The notes beneath the pieces are model-generated. The model was not told the origin of the DNA, did not search any database, and saw only the letters and a list, made by a program, of their open reading frames with translations. A stretch of 14,496 nucleotides of DNA from DASPWV01 sp046727855 (GTDB lineage: Bacteria; Acidobacteriota; Vicinamibacteria; Vicinamibacterales; UBA2999): contig JBKPDL010000055.1 of the NCBI GenBank assembly GCA_046727855.1, positions 1-14,496 of the forward strand. Reading direction: 5' to 3'. A program made the translations under genes and the position numbers. How positions within the stretch are numbered: the first letter of the stretch is position 1; the number at the start of each line of letters is the position of its first letter. Shown here piece by piece: positions 6,990 to 13,221 of this stretch.

Positions 6990-7700
6990 TCAGCGCAGTG
7001 TCCTGTGAAAGCGTTCAAGCACGCTGAGAAAATCGCGCGGCGGATCGGCTTCGACGTCGATCGTGAGTGGTCGCAGGGGATGCTCGAATTTCAGTTTCCA
7101 CGCGTGCAGCATCTGGCGCGGGGCTTTGATCGGCGGTGTCCGATCGCCGCTGTATACGCGTTCGCCGAGGAGCGGATGACCGAGGTGTTCGAGATGGGCG
7201 CGAATCTGGTGTTGGCGGCCGGTCTCGAGCGCGAGCGCCACGAGCGCGACGCGTCCGAGATTCTCGAGCACCGTGTAATGCGTCGTTGCCTCGCGCGCGT
7301 CCTGACCAGGCCGCGCCACGCCGCGGCGGCCGCTCGTATAGCGGCTGGAAATCGCCGCTCGAATTGTTCCTTCGGGCGGCTCCGGAACGCCGTGCACGAT
7401 TGCGAGATAGTGGCGTTCGAACTGATGCGCCGCAAACATCGCACGCCCCGCCGCGTGCGCCTCTCGCGTCAGCGCGATCGCCAGCGCCCCCGAGGTGTCA
7501 CGATCGAGGCGATGGAGCATGCCCACATAGGGACGCGGTCCGCGCGGCCGCGCGAGGTAGTCGCGCACACGGCGTAGAACCGTGTCCTCGAACGCCGCGC
7601 GGGCCGGATCGCTTGGAATCGTGAGAAGGCCGGCCGGCTTGTCGATGACGAGAATTTCATCGTCTTCGTGAAGGATTGACAGGCGCCGCTCTCGTCGCAT
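6990..7700 (-). CDS. RluA-family pseudouridine synthase
   Basis: A 236-residue protein when started at ATG 7700 (MRRERRLSILHEDDEILVIDKPAGLLTIP). It isomerises uridine to pseudouridine in rRNA or tRNA. The catalytic block HRLDRDTSG lies at residues 63-71, with D66 as the expected catalytic aspartate. GRQHQIRAHLEHLGHPLLGERVY (from ~160) is the second RluA signature. No S4 RNA-binding domain precedes the catalytic domain, as in RluA/TruC-like members; the target base cannot be told. The frame stays open upstream to 7925, with another Met codon at 7838, but that stretch encodes low-complexity DDADHADYTD from a nonamer repeat and part of it overlaps the amidase gene, so I use 7700. No ribosome binding site is visible. 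The stop is 3 bp from the stop of the convergent ADOP gene. Confidence 0.88.
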   Translation of the reverse strand: MRRERRLSILHEDDEILVIDKPAGLLTIPSDPARAAFEDTVLRRVRDYLARPRGPRPYVGMLHRLDRDTSGALAIALTREAHAAGRAMFAAHQFERHYLAIVHGVPEPPEGTIRAAISSRYTSGRRGVARPGQDAREATTHYTVLENLGRVALVALALETGRQHQIRAHLEHLGHPLLGERVYSGDRTPPIKAPRQMLHAWKLKFEHPLRPLTIDVEADPPRDFLSVLERFHRTLR

Positions 7701-7727
7701 CACGCACGTTGCTCGCGATCGACGCAC

Positions 7728-7742
7728 ACGGCCTTCGGCCGT
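7728..7742 (-). terminator. Short GC hairpin between amidase and pseudouridine synthase
   Basis: ACGGCC (7728-7733) and GGCCGT (7737-7742) form a perfect 6-bp stem around TTC. It lies after the amidase stop and before the pseudouridine synthase start on the minus strand. There is no T tract. It could attenuate read-through between the two genes, or be chance in GC-rich DNA. Confidence 0.25.
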
Positions 7743-7762
7743 CCCGCCGCCCGCTCCCCACG

Positions 7763-7789
7763 AATCCGTGTAATCCGCGTGATCCGCGT
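7763..7789. repeat. Nonamer tandem repeat (AATCCGCGT x3)
   Basis: AATCCGTGT (7763-7771), AATCCGCGT (7772-7780) and GATCCGCGT (7781-7789) run in tandem, with a further partial copy (GGAATCCGTG) near 7808-7817. It lies in the 140-bp gap between the amidase stop and the chosen pseudouridine synthase start. Confidence 0.75.
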
Positions 7790-7840
7790 CGTCTTGATCC
7801 CGCGCGGAATCCGTGAGCGGCCCGACCAGCCACTCCATGG

Positions 7841-9625
7841 CTAAGGTGCCGATGGCGGCGGCACCCGCTTCTTCGTCGCTTGCTCGAACGCATATGCGAG
7901 CTCGATCAAGCGCGGCTCGCTGCACGCCACGCTGGTAAAGCTCACACCGTAGGGACCGGGCTTGGCGTTGAACCCCTCCGGAAATGGTGCGTTGGTCGGC
8001 GCGTTGGGCACCATCGCGAACGGCACAATCACCGTGGGATAGCCTGGCCTGGCCGCGATGCCGGCGCCGCTCGAACCCGGGAAGAGCAGCGCGTCGAGCT
8101 CGTTCTTCTCAATGGCTTCCTTGATGCCGTGCGTGCCGCCGAGACGGATGTCCTTCCTCCGATCCGCTTCCCAGCGTGCGCGGTCGCGTTCGAGATCTAT
8201 TTCGTCCGAGACGTCCAGATTGGCCTGTCCGTACTTGATCGCGTGGCGCTGCGGATGCGCGAGATTCCACGCCCGCAGCTCCGCGAGCGTCTTGACCGGC
8301 GCCGCGGGACCGAGCGACGCCAGCCACGCGTTGAAGTCGCGCTTCATGCCGTACTTCAGCGCATAGGAACAGTTCAGGTCTTTTCCGCGAACGTCATTCG
8401 GTCCGCCGCACGAGCTCCATTTGAGAAAGTTATTCGCCGCATCGCGATCGACGATGCTCGGAATGTCGGCGGGATCGACGATCGCCGCGCCTTGCGCCTT
8501 CAGCACCTCGATGGCGTCGGCCATTGCTTTCTTCTGCGCGTCGTTCAAACCGCCACGCGGCTCTTTCTCGCCAGGCGGCGTGATCGCGTCGTAATAGAAT
8601 GCGCGCGGAATCCCGATGCGCGCGCCTTTGAGCGCGTCGGCTTTGAGATGCGGGCGGTAATCGCGATTCGGCTGACACGCGGTAGTGGCCGCATCGTTCG
8701 GATCCGGCGACGCACCCTCCATCGCGCCGAGCATGATTGCCGCGTCGGCAACATACTTCGCCATTGGACCCGCCGTGTCCTGGTCCGCTGTGATCGGAAT
8801 CACGCCGTATCGGCTGACGCGTCCCACGGTCGGCTTGATGCCCGCGAGCATGTTTTGATTCGACGGACTCAAGATCGACCCTGACGTTTCGGTGCCGACA
8901 TTGGCCGCCCAGAAATTTGCCGCCGTCCCGATCCCCGAGCTCGATCCGCCGGTGCCCAGCGCCGGCCGCCCATCGTTGGCGCGTGTGGGCGGCGCAGGCG
9001 GCGCGCCCGGGACGCCGCCGCGGCCGGCGGGAATGGTCGTGCGTGGATCGCGGCGTGGATCGTACGGATTCATGCCGTATCCGCCGAGCGCGCTGTAATT
9101 GCCGGGCATGGCCGCGGCAATGAAATTGGCAAGCTCGGTGAGCACGGTCTTTGCGAGAATCAGCGCGCCCGCGTCGCGCAGGTTCTTCGTGAGCGTCGCT
9201 TCGTAAGGCGGGATCAGACCTTCGAACACGATTGCGCCACCAGTCGTCGGCATGTCCGTCGTCTGGATGTTGTCTTTCAGGGCAATCGGGATCCCGTGCA
9301 GCGGCCCGCGCGTCTTTCCCTGCTTCCGCTCGCCGTCGAGCCGATCCGCTTCTGCCAACGCGTTTTGATTGACGCTCATGACCGCGTTGAGCTTGTCTTC
9401 GTACAACGCAATGCGCTGCAGATACTGCTCGACAAGCTGTCGCGACGTGACGCGTCCTTCCTCCATTGCCTTTTGCATGTCCGCAATCGATGCTTCGACG
9501 ACAGTAAACTTGGAACCGCCCGCGCCGTCGGATGCCCGGGACGACGCGGGACTAGGTTGTGCTGCACGGCACGCGACAAGGCTCTCGCACACGGCGACGA
9601 TCACAAGCAATGAACGAAGACTCAT
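7841..9625 (-). CDS. Amidase-signature family hydrolase, predicted lipoprotein
   Basis: A 594-residue protein when started at ATG 9625. The N-terminus MSLRSLLVIVAVCESLVAC has a positive charge, a hydrophobic run and an LVAC lipobox (Cys19), so it is probably a lipoprotein outside the cytoplasm; E14 in the hydrophobic run weakens this a little. The amidase-signature triad is recognisable: Lys117 in IALKDNI, the cis-Ser cluster GGSSSG (226-231) and the nucleophile Ser250 in GTETSGSILSPS. The GTET form resembles peptide amidases and glutamyl-tRNA amidotransferase A-like secreted amidases; it should hydrolyse an amide bond of unknown substrate. Odd: ~25-30 extra Gly/Pro-rich residues (about 194-223) split the usual NPYDPxRxPGGSS loop. 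The longer frame up to 9823 is antisense to the GNAT gene and lacks family similarity, so it was not used. Confidence 0.9.
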   Translation of the reverse strand: MSLRSLLVIVAVCESLVACRAAQPSPASSRASDGAGGSKFTVVEASIADMQKAMEEGRVTSRQLVEQYLQRIALYEDKLNAVMSVNQNALAEADRLDGERKQGKTRGPLHGIPIALKDNIQTTDMPTTGGAIVFEGLIPPYEATLTKNLRDAGALILAKTVLTELANFIAAAMPGNYSALGGYGMNPYDPRRDPRTTIPAGRGGVPGAPPAPPTRANDGRPALGTGGSSSGIGTAANFWAANVGTETSGSILSPSNQNMLAGIKPTVGRVSRYGVIPITADQDTAGPMAKYVADAAIMLGAMEGASPDPNDAATTACQPNRDYRPHLKADALKGARIGIPRAFYYDAITPPGEKEPRGGLNDAQKKAMADAIEVLKAQGAAIVDPADIPSIVDRDAANNFLKWSSCGGPNDVRGKDLNCSYALKYGMKRDFNAWLASLGPAAPVKTLAELRAWNLAHPQRHAIKYGQANLDVSDEIDLERDRARWEADRRKDIRLGGTHGIKEAIEKNELDALLFPGSSGAGIAARPGYPTVIVPFAMVPNAPTNAPFPEGFNAKPGPYGVSFTSVACSEPRLIELAYAFEQATKKRVPPPSAP

Positions 9626-9634
9626 AGGGCTGAG

Positions 9635-9644
9635 AGCATACAAT
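9635..9644. promoter_or_regulatory. Overlapping divergent -10 boxes between amidase and GNAT genes
   Basis: The amidase and acetyltransferase start codons are only 27 bp apart. On the plus strand TACAAT (9639-9644) ends 8 nt before GTG 9653. On the minus strand TATGCT (complement of 9635-9640) ends 9 nt before ATG 9625. Both spacings place transcription starts at the start codons, implying leaderless mRNAs and mutually exclusive polymerase binding. No ribosome binding site is seen for either gene, and -35 boxes would lie inside the opposite coding region; none is close to consensus. Confidence 0.45.
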
Positions 9645-9652
9645 TCCCGGCA

Positions 9653-10345
9653 GTGCCACACCAGACGTCTCGCATCAATCATCTGGGGCAGCCAATCGGT
9701 CCCACCGTGGGCGCATGGAAAGCGCCACCACCGCCGCCGCGTGCGCCGATGGAGGGACGCTATTGCCGGCTCGAGCCGCTGCAAGTGCACCACGCGCGTG
9801 ATCTCTGGGACGCAAACGCGCACGACACCGACGATCGCAACTGGACCTATCTCAGAGATGGTCCCTACGCAAGTTTCGAGGATTACGCTGCCTGGGTCGC
9901 GGACGCGAAAGCTACGAGCGATCCGCTCTTTTACGCGATTATGGCGCCGAAAGCAGCGGGCGTTGCCTCATATCTGCGCATCATGCCCGAAGCAGGATCG
10001 ATCGAAGTCGGTCACATCAACTTGTCGCCGCCGCTGCAGCGCACGTGCGCGGCGACCGAAGCGATGTATCTGATGATGAAGCGGGCGTTCGATCTGGGGT
10101 ACCGGCGCTACGAGTGGAAATGCGACGCGCTCAATGCGCCGTCGCGCGCGGCGGCCGAGCGTCTCGGCTTCACGTACGAAGGCACGTTTCGGCAGGCGAA
10201 CGTCTACAAGGGCCGCAATCGCGACACGGCCTGGTATTCCGTCATCGACTCGGAGTGGCCCAACCGTCGAGCTGCATTCGAACGTTGGCTGGCACCGGAA
10301 AACTTTGACGCCGAGGGAAAGCAGTGCACAAAATTGGGCCGATGA
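9653..10345 (+). CDS. GNAT-family N-acetyltransferase, RimJ/RimL-like
   Basis: A 230-residue acetyl-CoA-dependent acyltransferase starting at GTG 9653, the start set by the TACAAT box 8 nt upstream. After a proline-rich N-terminus (NHLGQPIGPTVGAWKAPPPPP) the GNAT fold spans ~35-205. Visible: the MEGRYCRLEPL beta strand (33-43), the acetyl-CoA-loop region QRTCAATEAM (129-138), which replaces the classic RGxG, the LNAPSRAAAERLGF block (160-173) and the EGTFRQANVYKGRNRDTAWYS end (176-196). This is the COG1670 RimL type; such enzymes modify protein N-termini or small amines, and the substrate here is unknown. Its TGA stop overlaps the ATG of the downstream DUF4159 gene, so the two are probably cotranscribed and translationally coupled. 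Confidence 0.9.
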   Translation: MPHQTSRINHLGQPIGPTVGAWKAPPPPPRAPMEGRYCRLEPLQVHHARDLWDANAHDTDDRNWTYLRDGPYASFEDYAAWVADAKATSDPLFYAIMAPKAAGVASYLRIMPEAGSIEVGHINLSPPLQRTCAATEAMYLMMKRAFDLGYRRYEWKCDALNAPSRAAAERLGFTYEGTFRQANVYKGRNRDTAWYSVIDSEWPNRRAAFERWLAPENFDAEGKQCTKLGR

Positions 10346-11163
10346 ACCCTCGGCTTCGCCTCATGGCGTTGCTCATCGTCGCTGCGCTTTGCGCGGCGGC
10401 CGTCGTTGCCGAGGCACAGCGCCGCGGCCGCTTTGGACCATCGATGCAAATGGCGACGCCGGACAGCTTCGACGGCGAATTCCATTTTTGCCGCATCATG
10501 TTTCGCGGCAACCGCTACGGAGATGGCGGCGGCTGGGGCGTCGATTCTCCGCGCGCGGACGTCAACCTCTCGATCCGACTCTCGGAGCTCACGAAGACGC
10601 GGGTCAGCAAAACGCCGCAGGGTGAACCCAACAACCTGGTGATGACGCTCACCGACGAATCGTTGTTTCAGTGCCCGTTCATCATGATGACCGAAGTGGG
10701 CTCAGCGTACTTCGACGATGCCGAAGCAGAGGGCCTGCGTAAGTACTTATTGAAGGGTGGATTTCTCTGGGCCGATGATTTCTGGGGCAGCTACGCGTGG
10801 GAAGCGTGGGCGGAGCAGTTCGCGAAAGTGCTGCCGGCGGGAGAATACCCTGCGCGCGATTTGCCGCTCGATCATCCAATCTTCAAATCGATGTTCGTTG
10901 TCCCGAAGATTCCGCAGATTCCGTCGATCAACTTCTGGGCGGGCAGCGGCGGGAGCACGTCGGAACGTGGTTCTGACAGCGCGATTCCGCACGCGCGCGG
11001 CGTGTTCGATCAGCACGACCGCCTGATGGTGCTCATCACACACAACACCGATATCGGGGACTCCTGGGAGCGTGAGGGCGACGACCCTGAATACTTCCTC
11101 AGGTTTTCGGTCGACGGCTACGCGTTGGCGGTCAACGTTCTGCTGTACGCGCTGACACACTAA
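10342..11163 (+). CDS. Secreted DUF4159 protein
   Basis: A 273-residue protein from ATG 10342, which shares ATGA with the acetyltransferase stop. Residues 1-26 (MNPRLRLMALLIVAALCAAAVVAEA) form a Sec signal peptide with likely cleavage after AEA. The mature part carries the DUF4159 pattern: FHFCRIMFRGNRYGDGGGWGVDSPRADVN-type opening, TDESLFQCPFIMMTEVG, LLKGGFLWADDFWG, LDHPIF and a HNTDIGDSWEREGD end. The fold is glutamine-amidotransferase-like and the function unknown; these proteins are common in Acidobacteriota and Planctomycetes. An alternative GTG at 10324 has a GAGGGA site 5 nt upstream and adds six residues (MHKIGP); I prefer 10342 for the normal signal-peptide n-region but cannot exclude the other. 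A weak hairpin follows the stop. Confidence 0.9.
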   Translation: MNPRLRLMALLIVAALCAAAVVAEAQRRGRFGPSMQMATPDSFDGEFHFCRIMFRGNRYGDGGGWGVDSPRADVNLSIRLSELTKTRVSKTPQGEPNNLVMTLTDESLFQCPFIMMTEVGSAYFDDAEAEGLRKYLLKGGFLWADDFWGSYAWEAWAEQFAKVLPAGEYPARDLPLDHPIFKSMFVVPKIPQIPSINFWAGSGGSTSERGSDSAIPHARGVFDQHDRLMVLITHNTDIGDSWEREGDDPEYFLRFSVDGYALAVNVLLYALTH

Positions 11164-11184
11164 GGAGTGCGTAACCGCGACTCC
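11164..11184 (+). terminator. Weak hairpin directly after the DUF4159 stop
   Basis: GGAGTGCG (11164-11171) pairs with CGC and ACTCC (11176-11184) with one bulged G around a TAAC loop. It starts at the first base after the stop codon. No T tract follows. It possibly ends the acetyltransferase-DUF4159 transcript. Confidence 0.3.
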
Positions 11185-11231
11185 AGAGCTGGCGTCAAAG
11201 TTGCACGGTCCATTCAGCTTCGGAGGTTCTG

Positions 11232-11534
11232 GTGCCTACACCGTCTCAACGTAATTCAGATCCGACTCCGCGCAAGACGACGGGTACGTCGCGGCGTGTC
11301 AAGAAAACCGACGTGGCGCCGAGCAATCGCGAGATTGCGCAAGAGGCCGCGGCGATTTATCCGGACACGTTCGACACACCGCCGTCACCAGATGAGATTG
11401 CAGCTGAAGCGTACTTCATCTATTGCGAACGCGGCTGCACGCACGGCCGCGACATGGACGATTGGCTCGAGGCCGAGCGCCGGCTTGGCGAACGGCGAAA
11501 GAGCGGGTCATCCGATACCAGCGAAGACCGCTAG
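11232..11534 (+). CDS. DUF2934 protein
   Basis: A 100-residue cytoplasmic protein starting at GTG 11232, with a clear GGAGG site at 11222-11226, 5 nt upstream. Residues 1-40 are basic and probably disordered (RKTTGTSRRVKKTD). The DUF2934 helix pair lies at ~53-87: EIAAEAYFIYCERGCTHGRD then MDDWLEAERRL, matching the family pattern IAxxAYxxxxxRGxxxGxxxxDWxxAExxL. The function is unknown; the domain is frequent in Acidobacteriota, Proteobacteria and Cyanobacteria and often follows basic tails, which suggests nucleic-acid contact (inference). It is flanked by hairpins on both sides, so probably a single-gene unit. Confidence 0.85.
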   Translation: MPTPSQRNSDPTPRKTTGTSRRVKKTDVAPSNREIAQEAAAIYPDTFDTPPSPDEIAAEAYFIYCERGCTHGRDMDDWLEAERRLGERRKSGSSDTSEDR

Positions 11535-11559
11535 CGCCCAAGGACGATCGACTGCGTGC

Positions 11560-11581
11560 GGCGTCCCCGCGGTGGGACGCC
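11560..11581 (+). terminator. Terminator-like hairpin after DUF2934 gene
   Basis: GGCGTCCC (11560-11567) and GGGACGCC (11574-11581) form a perfect 8-bp stem with the 6-nt loop CGCGGT, starting 25 bp after the DUF2934 stop. No T tract follows. It separates this gene from the downstream TolB-like gene. Confidence 0.45.
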
Positions 11582-11642
11582 AATCCGCGACGCCGCGCAG
11601 ATTCCCGTCACTTTTCGCCGGATCCGCCGTGCATGAGGAGGC

Positions 11643-12323
11643 ATGCCGTTTGCCTCCCGACGGCGCATGCTCATCTCCCTCCCAAAGGCCGCTGAATCAC
11701 AAACGGCCCGCGACGCCGCAACCAAAGTGGCCAAGCGCAAGGCGAAAGTACGATCCGCGTGGATCTCGTTCGCCGGGCGCATCGTCGCCCAGATTGTCGG
11801 CGCTGCGGCAACCGTGGCCTTCGCGCTGGTCGTGCTGCATCGTGAGCCGGCCACGCACGGCGTCGCTGTCGCAAGCGCGATGCCTCGAACACCGTTCGCC
11901 CCGACCTCCGGAAGCCGGCCATCCGTCGCCGTGCTGCCGTTTCAGATCTACGCGGCCTCGGCCGAACACAATCACATCGCCGGCGCGATCACCGATCTGC
12001 TCGTCACGGATCTCGCCGCCGGCGACGAACTGCGGGTGACGTCGGTCACTTCCACGCTGCGCTATCGGACGGTCTCGGAGACGGTGCCGGAAATCGGCCG
12101 GCAACTCGGGGTCTCGCACATTGTGGAAGGTTCGATCGCCATTGATCGCGGACGCGCGCGCATCAACGCCCAGCTCATCGATGCCGTCAGCGATCAGCAT
12201 GTGTGGGCACGAAGCTACGACGCGCCGCTGGACGATGTACTGGGGATGCAGGAGCGGATCGCGGCGGATGTGGCGCAGGCGGTAAGGGTAGCGCTCGCCG
12301 GCACGCCTGCGCGAGCGAACTAA
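11643..12323 (+). CDS. Membrane-anchored TolB/FlgO-like domain protein (stand-alone)
   Basis: A 226-residue protein. Residues 1-39 are basic, 40-65 (ISFAGRIVAQIVGAAATVAFALVVL) form one membrane helix, ~66-92 are a Pro/Ser linker, and 93-220 are the domain beginning SVAVLPF. That domain continues with AGAITDLLVTDLA, RVTSVTSTLRYR, EIGRQLGVSHIVEGSI, INAQLIDAVSDQHVWARSYD and MQERIAADVAQAV. This is the TolB-N/FlgO-like module normally found inside CadC-type regulators, adenylate cyclases or Ser/Thr kinases and followed by TPR repeats. Here there is neither a winged helix or kinase before it nor TPRs after it. An in-frame TGA at 11634 limits the start; AGGAGG (11636-11641) lies only 1 nt before ATG 11643, so Met9 (11667) is possible, though then the site is 25 nt away. 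Function unknown; probably an inner-membrane protein with its domain outside. Confidence 0.8.
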   Translation: MPFASRRRMLISLPKAAESQTARDAATKVAKRKAKVRSAWISFAGRIVAQIVGAAATVAFALVVLHREPATHGVAVASAMPRTPFAPTSGSRPSVAVLPFQIYAASAEHNHIAGAITDLLVTDLAAGDELRVTSVTSTLRYRTVSETVPEIGRQLGVSHIVEGSIAIDRGRARINAQLIDAVSDQHVWARSYDAPLDDVLGMQERIAADVAQAVRVALAGTPARAN

Positions 12324-12350
12324 GAACTTTGAACTTTGAACTTTGAACTG
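12324..12350. repeat. Heptamer tandem repeat (GAACTTT x3)
   Basis: GAACTTT at 12324-12330, 12331-12337 and 12338-12344 in perfect tandem, with a broken fourth unit (GAACTG) to 12350. It starts at the first base after the TAA of the TolB-like gene, in the gap between two convergent genes. Confidence 0.85.
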
Positions 12351-12353
12351 ACT

Positions 12354-12367
12354 GTCGACCGTTGACC
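12354..12367. repeat. Heptamer pair (GTCGACC, GTTGACC)
   Basis: GTCGACC (12354-12360) and GTTGACC (12361-12367) are adjacent 7-bp units differing by one base. They lie directly after the GAACTTT array and before the stop codon of the DUF3014 gene on the other strand. Two copies alone are weak evidence; the neighbouring array raises interest. Confidence 0.4.
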
Positions 12368-12375
12368 TTAACGGG

Positions 12376-13203
12376 TTAGCGGGTCGGCGTCGCGTCCAGC
12401 GCGGCGCGGATCTCTCGCAGTCGCGCCAGCACGATCCGCTGGTTCTCCGGACCCATCCTGATTAGCTGCTTCTGAATCGGCGCCAGCGACTCGAGCCGTG
12501 GATCGGCGAACGCATAGCTAGCGCCTTTCCCGTGCACAACGCGAATCGGGTCGTCCACTTCTGGCGTTGAGAGCAGCACGTTGAGCGCGATGTCGGTCGC
12601 CTCGTCCACGTTGTTCTCACTCCGTCCGAGGCCGCGGTACGCTTCGTCCAGCCGTGGTTCGATCGTGCGATATGCCTGTGCAACCGCCTTCGCGTTGAGC
12701 GATGCGACGGCGGCCGCCAGCCCGTCGTATCGGTGATAGCTGCGCGGATCGATTGCCATCTGTCCGCGTGTGCCCCGAATCTCGAAGGTGTCCTGTGGTT
12801 TGAGAACCGTGAGGTTTTTTGCCGGCGACTGACCGCGCGAAATCTTGTCGATGGCGTCGGCCATCTGGCGTATCAAATCGTCGGTCGCGAGCCAGCGTGC
12901 GATTTGCGGATGGGAGGATATGGCGCCAATGAGCGCGCGCAGGAAGGTGTCCATCTGGCCAACGGGCGGGAGCGGCCGCTCCTGGTGCGGCACGGCCCCT
13001 TCAGTGGCTGCGACGGCAGGAGATGTGTTGCGCGGCACAGGCGCACGACGGCCGGTCCACCACCACGCGCCAAACGCGCCGAGCACGAGCGCTGCGAGAC
13101 CAATCGCGAGAAAGAGACGCGAATCCGTGCGCGGAGGTGGCAAATCTGGCGGCGGTTCCTCGCCCGATATGCGCAACAGCGGCTGATCGTCGAACTGGCT
13201 CAC
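12376..13203 (-). CDS. DUF3014 membrane protein
   Basis: A 275-residue protein starting at GTG 13203. An acidic/proline-rich N-terminus (1-27) is followed by one membrane helix (29-49, LFLAIGLAALVLGAFGAWWWT), a Pro/Ala linker and the DUF3014 domain (~78-270). Family landmarks: FLRALIGAI, WLATDDLIRQMADAIDKISRG, IDPRSYHRYDGLAAAVASL, YRTIEPRLDEAYRGLG, LLSTPEVDDPI, YAFADPRLESLAPIQKQLIRMGPEN. The function of DUF3014 is unknown; it is a single-pass envelope protein whose soluble domain probably faces the periplasm. The gene lies 18 bp downstream of the creatininase-like fusion on the same strand, so they may share a transcript. No clear ribosome binding site; the start is taken from the open frame and normal N-terminal layout. 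Confidence 0.87.
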   Translation of the reverse strand: MSQFDDQPLLRISGEEPPPDLPPPRTDSRLFLAIGLAALVLGAFGAWWWTGRRAPVPRNTSPAVAATEGAVPHQERPLPPVGQMDTFLRALIGAISSHPQIARWLATDDLIRQMADAIDKISRGQSPAKNLTVLKPQDTFEIRGTRGQMAIDPRSYHRYDGLAAAVASLNAKAVAQAYRTIEPRLDEAYRGLGRSENNVDEATDIALNVLLSTPEVDDPIRVVHGKGASYAFADPRLESLAPIQKQLIRMGPENQRIVLARLREIRAALDATPTR

Positions 13204-13221
13204 ATTCGTTAGGACCTCAGC

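Noticed and set aside
7701..7925. N-terminal extension of the pseudouridine synthase
   Set aside because: The extension overlaps the amidase end, reads through a nonamer repeat and a hairpin, and has no homology-like pattern; the family start matches Met at 7700.
7880..8884. Plus-strand open frame of 334 codons opposite the amidase
   Set aside because: Antisense to the catalytic core of a well-supported amidase, Arg-rich and without recognisable motifs.
9626..9823. 66-codon N-terminal extension of the amidase
   Set aside because: It is antisense to the acetyltransferase start and would bury the signal peptide/lipobox that begins at ATG 9625.
11167..12039. Plus-strand open frame of 290 codons crossing the DUF2934 and TolB-like genes
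   Set aside because: It overlaps two genes with recognisable families and good start signals in other frames; its product is Arg/Pro/Ser-rich shadow sequence.
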